21,788 nt of DNA from Ruminococcus sp. AF46-10NS (GTDB lineage: Bacteria; Bacillota; Clostridia; Lachnospirales; Lachnospiraceae), in assembly GCF_003474435.1 (NCBI RefSeq), contig NZ_QRNF01000048.1:1-21788 (forward strand), in the 5' to 3' direction. A program made the translations under genes and the position numbers. The notes beneath the pieces are model-generated. The model did no database searches. It saw only the letters and a list, made by a program, of their open reading frames with translations, and was not told the DNA's origin. Positions 1 to 7,324 of this stretch are shown one piece after another. How positions within the stretch are numbered: position 1 is the stretch's first letter; each line of letters begins with the position of its first letter.

Positions 1-50
1 AAATAGTCCCAAATCTATGATTTATAAATAGTCCCAAATCTATGATTTAT
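1..50. repeat. 25-bp perfect tandem duplication
   Basis: Bases 1-25 and 26-50 are identical (unit begins AAATAGTCCC and ends TGATTTAT). The repeat lies inside the 3' part of the OLD-family ATPase gene on the minus strand. Because 25 is not a multiple of three, the second unit shifts the frame and creates the stop at 15-17. With a single unit the reading frame would stay open to the window edge. It could be a real slippage duplication or an assembly artefact at a contig end. Confidence 0.9.
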
Positions 51-710
51 ATTACTGGTTAAATCAATCAATTCATCTAAGTTTAATATTTCCTTACTTC
101 CTTCTTTATAAGCATTTGCGATATATTCTAACTTTGATTTATCAATCGAGTAATCTTTTAACATCTTCTGTATAGGGGATGTTCGCGAATTTCTAATTTC
201 GCCCTCTACATCTCTCAGAGCTTTTATCACTTTCAAATTTAAGTATTTTCGCTCATAAGAACCAAATTTTCTGGTTTCATCATTCGCCTTATATATATTA
301 TATTGATATTCAACATTTCCATTTTCATCAGTATAAGGATAAAAACGGTAGGTAAACAATAGTAATTCTTTTCCATCAATCGAACGAACTGTAGCATCCT
401 GAAAAACTGTAAGAATTGTCTTGTTTTCTGCATAGTTATCAATATATATCTGAATAAGAATTTCTTCCTTATTTTCCATTGGATTTTTAATTTGTTCATT
501 AAAATCTGTTTCTTGAAGCATTCTGTCTTCGTCCGATAATGTCGGATCTAATATCAGCTGTAAAGCCCGAAGGAAATTAGTCTTTCCAATATTATTCTCC
601 CCAATTATAACCTGTTTATGTCCGAGCTTTACATCAACGTCCATGAAATTTCTAAAATTCTTTATAACTACTCTCGATATGTATAAACTTTGCATTTGTC
701 TCCCCCACAT
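15..710 (-). CDS. OLD-family ATP-dependent nuclease, ATPase part, truncated
   Basis: The protein opens with an ABC/SMC-like ATPase core: a short strand and an IKNFRNF segment (residues 16-22), then a Walker A loop GENNIGKT (37-44), followed by LILDPTLSDEDR, a signature of OLD-family nucleases such as GajA of Gabija. Family members run about 500-650 residues and carry a C-terminal Toprim nuclease domain. Here only 231 residues exist and the Walker B, signature and Toprim parts are missing. The cause is visible: the 25-bp duplication at 1-50 shifts the frame and gives the tail YKS-stop. Two starts are possible. ATG at 710 has AGGA very close, while ATG at 695 (MQSLYI) is preceded by GGGGGAG at good spacing and is my preferred start. 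No partner gene such as a UvrD-like GajB can be seen because the window ends. Probably non-functional as drawn. Confidence 0.7.
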   Translation of the reverse strand: MWGRQMQSLYISRVVIKNFRNFMDVDVKLGHKQVIIGENNIGKTNFLRALQLILDPTLSDEDRMLQETDFNEQIKNPMENKEEILIQIYIDNYAENKTILTVFQDATVRSIDGKELLLFTYRFYPYTDENGNVEYQYNIYKANDETRKFGSYERKYLNLKVIKALRDVEGEIRNSRTSPIQKMLKDYSIDKSKLEYIANAYKEGSKEILNLDELIDLTSNINHRFGTIYKS

Positions 711-774
711 AATTCCTTTTCTCCACCAATTTTACCATATTTTCCACAATCCTTCTACCATCCCCACCAATTTT

Positions 775-1318
775 TTATAGTTCTAAAAATGACCTGTCCT
801 CACGGGCAAGCCACTCATCAAACATATTTCTAAACTTCCACTTAATCTCATACCGGTCATCCTGATATATTCTCACTTCCTTTATCATTGCTTCAACCAT
901 TTCCTTCGTCAGCGCCGGTTCTCTTGCAAACAAAGAAATATTTTCAAGTTCTTTCAGCTACTCACCTCTGCCTGCATTGCCATCTCTTTGCTCAACTCAG
1001 CGATCTTCTTCTCTGCCGCTTCAATCTCTGCATCACAGGCTTGCTTTACAGCCAGATACTGATTCCGGTCAGCCTCCTCCATGATATACCGTTCATAACA
1101 GTCCTGCTTTTCTGTTTTCTTTTGTAAAACCCTCTGCCGGAGCTGGCCGATTTCCCGTTCCAGCTTCGTAGCAGCCCCCTTTTGACCACTGTGATCACGC
1201 TTTACGATAGAATATTTTTTCTCCGCCAGTTCCCGATCTGTTTTATGGCTTTAAGCACAGCGGTATTGATCTTGTCAACTTCATACCCCCGGCGGTCACA
1301 GGTGTTTTCATCTGCTCA
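775..1318 (-). pseudogene. Serine recombinase C-terminal remnant (copy 1)
   Basis: On the minus strand this stretch is closely similar to 8605-9090, the C-terminal part of the longer recombinase remnant. It carries the coiled-coil region rich in Glu/Lys and the end of the family, finishing with a stop at 775-777 after KWKFRNMFDEW...FLEL. That looks like a natural C-terminus. The copy is broken: relative to copy 2 it lacks several bases near 958-965, which shifts the frame and brings a stop. Homology ends abruptly near 1318, so the zinc ribbon, recombinase domain and catalytic N-terminus are gone. It marks one side of the helicase/TIR island. Confidence 0.75.
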
Positions 1319-1699
1319 TGTCAAAATAGGATCTAAAAAATCCCCCGGATTTTTTCCAGAGGATTTTAAATATTGTTACTCTTTTTAAATGGATCATATG
1401 CAAAAGAATATCTCCTTAATATTTGCGTGGGTTCATATTCACCAGATTTTCTTCGCCTACCATTGCACTTCCTATATAGGATACCATAAAAAAATTAAGA
1501 AAGGCATAGAACATGCAGTTAAATAGGACTGTTTTTTTTGTTATGCGAAAAAATGGCTGAAAGCAGAAATTATTGCTCTCAGCCATTTGAAATCTTACAC
1601 AGTAGTCTATTGCAATGTCCTTAACTTATTGACATTGATTAACCGGCAGCCCCTTTCTTATATATCCCTATGCGTCAAATACGTTCCTCCCGATAAATT
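1319..1699. other. Intergenic stretch after the TIR gene, mobile-element scar
   Basis: No credible coding sequence was found here. It contains a low-GC hairpin (AAAAAATCC-CCC-GGATTTTTT, about 1335-1356), a strong hairpin at 1551-1588 treated separately as a terminator, and a perfect 7-bp inverted repeat CAATGTC/GACATTG at 1613-1619 and 1631-1637. Sitting between a recombinase scar and the end of the TIR gene, it may hold the edge of an inserted element, but I cannot define an attachment site. Confidence 0.4.
1546..1588 (-). terminator. Likely intrinsic terminator of the helicase/TIR operon
   Basis: Arms 1551-1564 and 1575-1588 pair over 14 bp with one mismatch (minus strand: AAATGGCTGAGAGC, 10-nt loop, GCTTTCAGCCATTT), and the minus strand continues directly into a T-rich run. 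It lies about 110 bases past the TIR stop codon. Confidence 0.65.
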
Positions 1700-2095
1700 T
1701 TAATTCAAAATACTCATTATCTCCTCCGCCAGCACATCCGATGACGACTCTCCCCACATCCTTCCAATAAGATTCGCAAACAATGGATTCTCTTCTATCC
1801 AAAACTTTTTGGCATCCTCATCTACCAAAAGTGGAAAAAGCTTTTTCTGTTTCATTGCCTCCAAAAAAGCTGCCTGCGCTTCAGCGTTTGTCCATTGTCT
1901 AGTGACAAACTCTTTATCAATAATCAGCAAATAGGATCTGGATTCCTTCATCGCTTTATTTAGTGACAGTACAAGTGGCGCTCCCATAGCCAACTCCTTG
2001 TCAATGAACACAGAAAGTCCTCTCTTTTCTAGTGCCGCTTTCATTGTTTCCGCAATCTTCTGTCCCTGAACATACGAAATAAACACATCATGCAT
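1700..2095 (-). CDS. TIR-domain protein, probable NADase effector
   Basis: A 131-residue single-domain TIR protein. The first strand reads MHDVFISY, the box-1 motif of TIR domains. A second strand (LSVFIDKE) and a strand YLLIIDKEF follow, then QWTNAE with W68 and E72. This matches the WxxxE pattern whose glutamate is catalytic in NAD-cleaving bacterial TIRs. TIRs in defence operons typically deplete NAD or make a signalling nucleotide after phage sensing; that role is inferred here. The start at 2095 is set by AAGGAGG about nine bases upstream. A longer in-frame ATG at 2134 lies inside helicase B and lacks a comparable site. The gene overlaps the helicase B stop by 8 bp, so the two are probably translationally coupled. 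A terminator hairpin follows at 1546-1588. The gene itself is intact. Confidence 0.85.
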   Translation of the reverse strand: MHDVFISYVQGQKIAETMKAALEKRGLSVFIDKELAMGAPLVLSLNKAMKESRSYLLIIDKEFVTRQWTNAEAQAAFLEAMKQKKLFPLLVDEDAKKFWIEENPLFANLIGRMWGESSSDVLAEEIMSILN

Positions 2096-3890
2096 ATGAT
2101 TTTTCCTCCTTATCATAATCTGAAAGCGCTTCATAAGCCATCTGCGCCGCTTGTCTATAATCTGTATCTGCTAAAGTTACATCCTGCACATTATTAAAAG
2201 CAGGGTAAGCTTCTAAGAACTCATCTCTGGACTGTTTGTCCATGTACAAAACAAAAATTTTCTTTTTGTTCAAAAATGCTGTCAATTGCTGCACCACTAT
2301 TGGAATAAATCTTTGATTCTTAAAATTACTATCCACAAACACAAGAATGCTTGAGCCGTCATCCTTTAATATAACGTTTCCGAATCCAGATATGGTATCT
2401 GACCATACCGGATAATTGGGCCGAAATCTCTTTGCCACAAATTTATCATTCAAACATTTAAGAAACTCATTTACAATCCGGCTGCAGTGCACCTTATCCT
2501 GTATGACGTGCATTATAACTGCATCTCCCCCTCCCTTTCTTTCCTGCCCTTCACTTTGAACAATTGCGGGAATCTCCGAAATAAAGTTTCCTATGTAAGC
2601 ATTTAATTCAAAATCACTGTCGGGAATAAAGTAATACCCATAATACAGCGCACGGTAAAACGGCAACAGTGAACTACTTTTTTTCAAACTGAGTAAATAA
2701 AGCTTTGCAAATGAGGTTGTTGAAGCAAAAACATACCTCTGCTCTTTGTCGCTTTCCAGTTCTTCTCTTTGAAAACCTCCTTTCGCCAGAAATAAATAAG
2801 ACATAGCATCATCCGACCGCAGTGAATACATTTTCACAAGCGAAATGAAAATATCTCTGTTCACAACTCCTTCCGTATTTATGTAAATAATTTTCATCTT
2901 CCTACCATGATGAGAAAGCAGAATAAATTCACAGTTCCCCTGCCTTTTCATCTCTGCATTTATATCACAATCTGGAATCTGAAAGAGCTGTAAAAGCTGT
3001 CGAAGCTCTACCGTATTTTTCTCATATATATCTTTTACGACCGAACTTGCATCTGCATCAATCATATCCTCACGTCTTAATTTTTCAGCCTCAATGACAA
3101 TATTTGCACCAAATGCCTGGCTCTGATAGTGTTCATTCAGCTCTTTCGCAAGATCTCTGAACTGCTGCAAACGCAACGCCTTTTGCACTCTTTCATACCG
3201 TGGATCCCGCACATACTGCTCCGGAGACAAATTTCTTGCGATAGCCTCATTCCTAAGATCAAGCAGCTGGCTTCTAGTCACATACTGCACATGGCGGCTC
3301 GCTAATATTACCAAATCTTGTTCCACCCCGTATTTTATTCGCCCTGCCAAACGAATCAGCATAACCCGATATGCTGCCAGCTCCTCCATCTCTCCATAGG
3401 CAAGAAGCACACGCACCATCGCCTCCCAGATATATGCAAATACATCACTTAACCGATCTAAATCCCCTAAATTAATGTAAGAGAGCCCTGTCTCTTCTCT
3501 AATCTCACGCACAGATTTCCCTTTCATCCACTCGCGCATACAGATAGCTCGCTTTATCGCGAAACTTTTACTCGGATTTGGCATCGGTTTTTTCTGCACA
3601 AAGGTGGCATCTAAAATTTTTTGCAAAGGGAAATTTTTAAGCAGTCCATCCTGCCTTTTTCTGACATACTCTAATGCTTTTCTTGTAAACACAATTTCGT
3701 CACGATTATGCACAAAAACATTCATCATCTCCGAGGCCCCGGAAAGATAAAATAGAATATCCAGATAATGACGTTCCATAAAATGGAGCGCCTCTTTTCT
3801 TCCAATAGTCTTTCCCTCAAATTCCTCCTGAAAGGCCTTTGACAACTCCTCACAGGTGGACCCTATGATTTCAACCGTATCCAGACTCAA
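2088..3890 (-). CDS. Helicase B, C-terminal part with pseudo-TIR domain
   Basis: This ORF continues helicase B after a frameshift near 4015-4026. Its frame stays open upstream of the listed start through LPGHIFTEELERYGL, and the listed start (TTG, no ribosome site) is almost certainly internal. Residues 1-260 are a helical, winged-helix-like region typical after the RecA domains of Ski2-like helicases. Residues about 455-595 resemble a TIR fold and align with the adjacent TIR protein: strand SSILVFVDSNF, then NKKKIFVLYMD and FLEAYPAFNNV, against YLLIIDKEF, MKQKKLFPLLVD and IEENPLFANL. The position of the catalytic Glu is hydrophobic (QRFIPI against QWTNAE), so NADase activity is unlikely. With both frameshifts repaired, helicase B would be 1179 residues from a start at 5625. 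The stop overlaps the TIR start by 8 bp. The helicase role is secure; the pseudo-TIR reading is my own alignment by eye. Confidence 0.75.
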   Translation of the reverse strand: MSLDTVEIIGSTCEELSKAFQEEFEGKTIGRKEALHFMERHYLDILFYLSGASEMMNVFVHNRDEIVFTRKALEYVRKRQDGLLKNFPLQKILDATFVQKKPMPNPSKSFAIKRAICMREWMKGKSVREIREETGLSYINLGDLDRLSDVFAYIWEAMVRVLLAYGEMEELAAYRVMLIRLAGRIKYGVEQDLVILASRHVQYVTRSQLLDLRNEAIARNLSPEQYVRDPRYERVQKALRLQQFRDLAKELNEHYQSQAFGANIVIEAEKLRREDMIDADASSVVKDIYEKNTVELRQLLQLFQIPDCDINAEMKRQGNCEFILLSHHGRKMKIIYINTEGVVNRDIFISLVKMYSLRSDDAMSYLFLAKGGFQREELESDKEQRYVFASTTSFAKLYLLSLKKSSSLLPFYRALYYGYYFIPDSDFELNAYIGNFISEIPAIVQSEGQERKGGGDAVIMHVIQDKVHCSRIVNEFLKCLNDKFVAKRFRPNYPVWSDTISGFGNVILKDDGSSILVFVDSNFKNQRFIPIVVQQLTAFLNKKKIFVLYMDKQSRDEFLEAYPAFNNVQDVTLADTDYRQAAQMAYEALSDYDKEEKSYA

Positions 3891-3961
3891 CGCATAGGAA
3901 ACCAGATCGCCTCCTGTACGGCTTCTCTCATAAGTTCCATTTTTTCCAAACTGTTCTTCAA

Positions 3962-5392
3962 TCAGTCCATATCTTTCCAGCTCTTCAGTAAAAATATGGC
4001 CTGGCAGCTTTTCTTTATCCTTTCTCCGAAATAAGCCAAGGTCTTCTGAATGCGCGAATTGAACTCATCAACCGTAAACGCGTCACTGCCTCCTATAAGA
4101 TTAAACAAAAACGGAATCTGTTCTTTTTGTGACATGGTACGAAGCGCAGAGGAAATCTTCACTTCAGACGCCTCCACATAACGGGTCCAATAATCATCTG
4201 CTTTTGCTTCGGATGGCGCCAATAAATAGCTTCTGCCAGCCGGATCTGCGCTGTTTCCCAAACGGCCAGCCCTGCCGACATAATTTTTATATTCATAAGA
4301 ACGCATTTCATTTTTGTTTCGATTCATACGAGGCAAAGTTATCCCTGCCAGGATAACGACATCTGCCGGCATGTTTACACCAATTGCCAGAGTTTCTGTG
4401 GCAACAACAATGTTAATCATCCCCTGAGGTTTACGAAACTCTTCCTCCACAAACTCTCTCAAAGCCCACGAAAAACCTCCATGATGAAAGGCTACGCCGT
4501 AAGGCAAAGTTTTCTCTATCATCTCCTCTGCATATTCGTCCTCTGACAAAACAAAGCTCTGGATTCGTTCATCCTCCAGATCACATTGAAAATTTTCTCT
4601 GGGTGAAAGAGCATTGCATATCTCCATTGCTATTGCTTTCGTATTCTCCCTGTTATTTATAAAGACGATGATTTTAGGCGGCGCATCCTCTCTGCCCTTT
4701 CTTACATATCGAATGAGCCCCGGGATCATCTTTTCTTCAATGTGCTTCTCTTTTACATAGACCTCAATGTTATGTCCATCGAGATCTATTTTTCGTTCTT
4801 TTTCCCTATCAATAGGCTCACTGGCTGTCCCATCCGCCTGCTCCTCCCGCATGCGGTAGTAGAAACAGTCTCCCGCCGCTCCCGGCCAAACGACATATTC
4901 TCTCAGCATTTTAGGACGATTGTAATTAATAATCTGTTCTGCTCCCAACCAGGTTCTTATTTGGCTAATATCACACTGCGTAGTCGTCAGTCCCAGTATC
5001 TTGCATGCCGGATTAATATCGGATACTTTTGTTAATGCAATTTCCAGCTTTGGCCCTCTGCTGACATCGTTCATCATCTGCAATTCATCCACCACGATCA
5101 AGCCACAATCTCTGATAAATTGATTGTCTTGTGCCAGCAAGGCAAAAAACTTCTCATATACAATAATCGCCACTTCAAAATTGGACTCCGTAATGTCCTC
5201 ATCATGATCTTGATAATCTGAGGAGGAGGCATATACCCGCCACTCCAATGTTTTAAAAAAGAGTTCCTTAAATTCCTCCCTTTTTTCGTTCACCATGGCC
5301 CGCAAGGGGACTAAATAAATCGTTTTTCTTCTCGCGGTTCCTGATATATCCATTTCTTTTCCGCAAAAATAGGCCGTAGCAATCTGAGCCAA
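3962..5392 (-). CDS. Helicase B, central Ski2-like SF2 helicase core
   Basis: This segment holds most of the two RecA-like domains of a superfamily 2 helicase. Visible in order are motif Ia (YLVPLRAMVNEK), a YASSSDY motif, motif II VVDELQ (D102-Q105 of this ORF), motif III LGLTTT, motif IV IIVFINNREN, motif V ATETLAIGVNMPADV and motif VI NYVGRAGRLG. Motif II is DELQ rather than the DExH usual in Ski2-like enzymes. The listed start is an internal TTG with no ribosome site: Walker A (KGQTSSGKT) is encoded immediately upstream in the same frame, but is separated from the gene's start by a one-base loss in the A7 run at 5449-5455. The 3' end runs out of frame after LAYFGER, where one extra base restores DKEKLPGH and the next segment. 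The closest relative in view is helicase A. DNA or RNA unwinding driven by ATP is expected from the family. Confidence 0.8.
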   Translation of the reverse strand: MAQIATAYFCGKEMDISGTARRKTIYLVPLRAMVNEKREEFKELFFKTLEWRVYASSSDYQDHDEDITESNFEVAIIVYEKFFALLAQDNQFIRDCGLIVVDELQMMNDVSRGPKLEIALTKVSDINPACKILGLTTTQCDISQIRTWLGAEQIINYNRPKMLREYVVWPGAAGDCFYYRMREEQADGTASEPIDREKERKIDLDGHNIEVYVKEKHIEEKMIPGLIRYVRKGREDAPPKIIVFINNRENTKAIAMEICNALSPRENFQCDLEDERIQSFVLSEDEYAEEMIEKTLPYGVAFHHGGFSWALREFVEEEFRKPQGMINIVVATETLAIGVNMPADVVILAGITLPRMNRNKNEMRSYEYKNYVGRAGRLGNSADPAGRSYLLAPSEAKADDYWTRYVEASEVKISSALRTMSQKEQIPFLFNLIGGSDAFTVDEFNSRIQKTLAYFGERIKKSCQAIFLLKSWKDMD

Positions 5393-5421
5393 AAGAGTCT
5401 TTCCCGATGAAGTCTGGCCTT

Positions 5422-5625
5422 TTATAAGTAAATTTTTAGAATCATCCCAAAAAAATGGATTTGAAAAACTTCCTTTTGCAATTCTGTCAGAAATTCTGCC
5501 CCGGCTCCCTGAATTCTATGCTTTTCTTTCAGACATTCAATTACTTTTTCATTAATGCCATAGTTTGTTTTCAAATCTGATAATTTCTTTATCGTCAAAC
5601 CGTTTTTTTCCTTCGCTTCACCCAT
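5422..5625 (-). CDS. Helicase B, N-terminal start fragment
   Basis: This is the true 5' end of helicase B. The ATG at 5625 is preceded by AAGGAGG at six bases and overlaps the helicase A stop by 8 bp, so translation is likely coupled. The fragment reads through EFLTELQKEVFQIHFF, matching FTELQMFILQKKQFW just before Walker A in helicase A, then leaves frame. The plus-strand run at 5449-5455 is A7; with A8 the protein would continue FFWDDSKNLLIKGQTSSGKT into the helicase core. As written the product is 67 residues and has no function I can name. The run could allow slippage, or the base may be missing from the assembly. Confidence 0.7.
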   Translation of the reverse strand: MGEAKEKNGLTIKKLSDLKTNYGINEKVIECLKEKHRIQGAGAEFLTELQKEVFQIHFFGMILKIYL

Positions 5626-7324
5626 TCCCTTCCTCCTTCAGCCATCGCCTTATTGCTACCCGCAACGCTTTAATCTGCGTCAAAGATGAACTATCGTTTA
5701 TACTATTGAGTTTCACTTCTTTTCTGATAATTTCGGCGCTCTTTTCTGATCCCATCTTCGCAATCAGTTCACAGATCTCCGGTCTGACAGACGGTTCCAT
5801 CCGAAAGTTCAGTGCTTCCACGCAGCAATACGGCATACCAAATCTTACCATCATTTTTACTTCAAAGGCCTGTTTGGCAAACGCATCCCCCTCCACATAC
5901 GAATTGAGGCATTTAATTAAACAATCAAAAATATGTGCTACATTTCTGGCTAAATTATTAATTGCTCCAAATCTGGCATGCAGTCTATATTCTTTGTTAA
6001 TTTCCTCAATCGAACATCCCTCCGTCCACAAATAGAGAATAGCCGCATTCTGGAATTGATGCAGACTATTTGAGAGCTCCTCGCTGATATACGCATATCC
6101 ATTTTGATTACAGTCCAAAACATCAATCTTGTTTCTTACCAATTCCGCAAAATTCCATAATGTCTTTTTATGCCTTACATTTTTCTCATGCTTCTCCTGC
6201 ATTTCTCCCAGGAAACCCGAAATATTTTCACTAAACTCTGCTAAATATTCCGATTTTCTATTAATATAACATAGATTTGCATTACGGACAAATTCACAGA
6301 TCCGAAACAGCAAAAAAAACTGAGAAAAGCCATTGTGGAAGATGTCATCCATAATCTGCCCCAGTCCACACAGCACCTCATGCGGAATATGCGCTCCATG
6401 AACCGCCTCACCGATACGTGTAAGTATATATTCTCCCTCCTTATCCTCTATGAGCTGTAATCGTTTCATTTCGTTAATCAGCATCGGAACAATTTTTTCT
6501 TCCTGAGCCAAATATCTTTTCCCAGAAAGAGCTTTGATCGCATCTATCAGATCCCCACGTACAAATCCACACTTCGAATTAATTGGTATCTGGTCAAAAA
6601 CGGCAGCTGTTGTAGCTACCGGTCTGCACCACAGCTTCATCGCAAATAGCTGTCGGCAGGACCGAAATCTTCTGCCGCTATCAGAATAATAGCTCATGCG
6701 TACCCTTTTTGTTCCAAAATAATCTTTTGAAAACAAATATGCGTACCCACAACGCTCATTCTGATTTTCTCCATATCCAAGACGGCCCGCTCTTCCGACA
6801 AAGTTCTGATATTCCACTGAGTTCAAATACCGCATATACAAATCGCTGCCATATTTAAAATTAGGAAAATCTTCTTCTGTCGTAGGCTTGATTCTCTCAT
6901 AAATGATGACTACATCCGCAGAGCAATTAATACCATATGCCAATGTCTCAGTAGAAACAATAATATCGATCCTGCTGTCTTTTGGTTTACAAAATTCCTT
7001 TTCTATTTCCCGCCGCAGCTCGGCAGGAAGGTCTGAGTTGTGATAGGTCACACCGTAGCGAGCCGACGCAATCATTTTGTTATCAATACATCCATACGAA
7101 TTATCGCCCATATTCTTTTGAATCGAAGTCAGGCGCTCACTCCAATCGCCATGAGACATATTGCTTTTCCTTATCATTTTAGAAATGCTTACACATAAAT
7201 TCCTAGAATTTTCTCTGCTGCTACAAAAAATAATGATATGATGATTCTTCTTTCGATGAGCCTTTATAAGATAAGGCAGCAGCTCCTTATTTTCATAATA
7301 CTCAAATTCCTGTTCCGCACTCAT
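5618..7324 (-). CDS. Helicase A, RecA2 and C-terminal part
   Basis: The second half of a Ski2-like helicase, 568 residues. Motif IV is HHIIIFCSSRENS (28-40), motif V is STETLAYGINCSADVV (124-139) and motif VI is QNFVGRAGRLG (173-183), so the arginine-finger half is intact. After it come a winged-helix region (about 230-310) and long helices. No Walker A is present; that lies in the gene directly upstream (7321-8145), whose stop overlaps this ATG as ATGA. The start has only a poor ribosome site (GAGAGG two bases away). Adding one A to the AAA at the junction joins both ORFs into a single 842-residue helicase, the usual arrangement. So this is either a two-subunit helicase with coupled translation or a frameshifted gene. 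The stop overlaps helicase B by 8 bp. Confidence 0.78.
   Translation of the reverse strand: MSAEQEFEYYENKELLPYLIKAHRKKNHHIIIFCSSRENSRNLCVSISKMIRKSNMSHGDWSERLTSIQKNMGDNSYGCIDNKMIASARYGVTYHNSDLPAELRREIEKEFCKPKDSRIDIIVSTETLAYGINCSADVVIIYERIKPTTEEDFPNFKYGSDLYMRYLNSVEYQNFVGRAGRLGYGENQNERCGYAYLFSKDYFGTKRVRMSYYSDSGRRFRSCRQLFAMKLWCRPVATTAAVFDQIPINSKCGFVRGDLIDAIKALSGKRYLAQEEKIVPMLINEMKRLQLIEDKEGEYILTRIGEAVHGAHIPHEVLCGLGQIMDDIFHNGFSQFFLLFRICEFVRNANLCYINRKSEYLAEFSENISGFLGEMQEKHEKNVRHKKTLWNFAELVRNKIDVLDCNQNGYAYISEELSNSLHQFQNAAILYLWTEGCSIEEINKEYRLHARFGAINNLARNVAHIFDCLIKCLNSYVEGDAFAKQAFEVKMMVRFGMPYCCVEALNFRMEPSVRPEICELIAKMGSEKSAEIIRKEVKLNSINDSSSLTQIKALRVAIRRWLKEEGNG

Noticed and set aside
2096..2134. Longer N-terminus for the TIR protein from ATG 2134
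   Set aside because: It lies within helicase B; ATG 2095 has AAGGAGG at correct spacing and begins the TIR fold directly.
5565..6035. 156-codon plus-strand open frame opposite helicase A
   Set aside because: No ribosome site and low-complexity composition; it lies inside the clearly coding helicase A.
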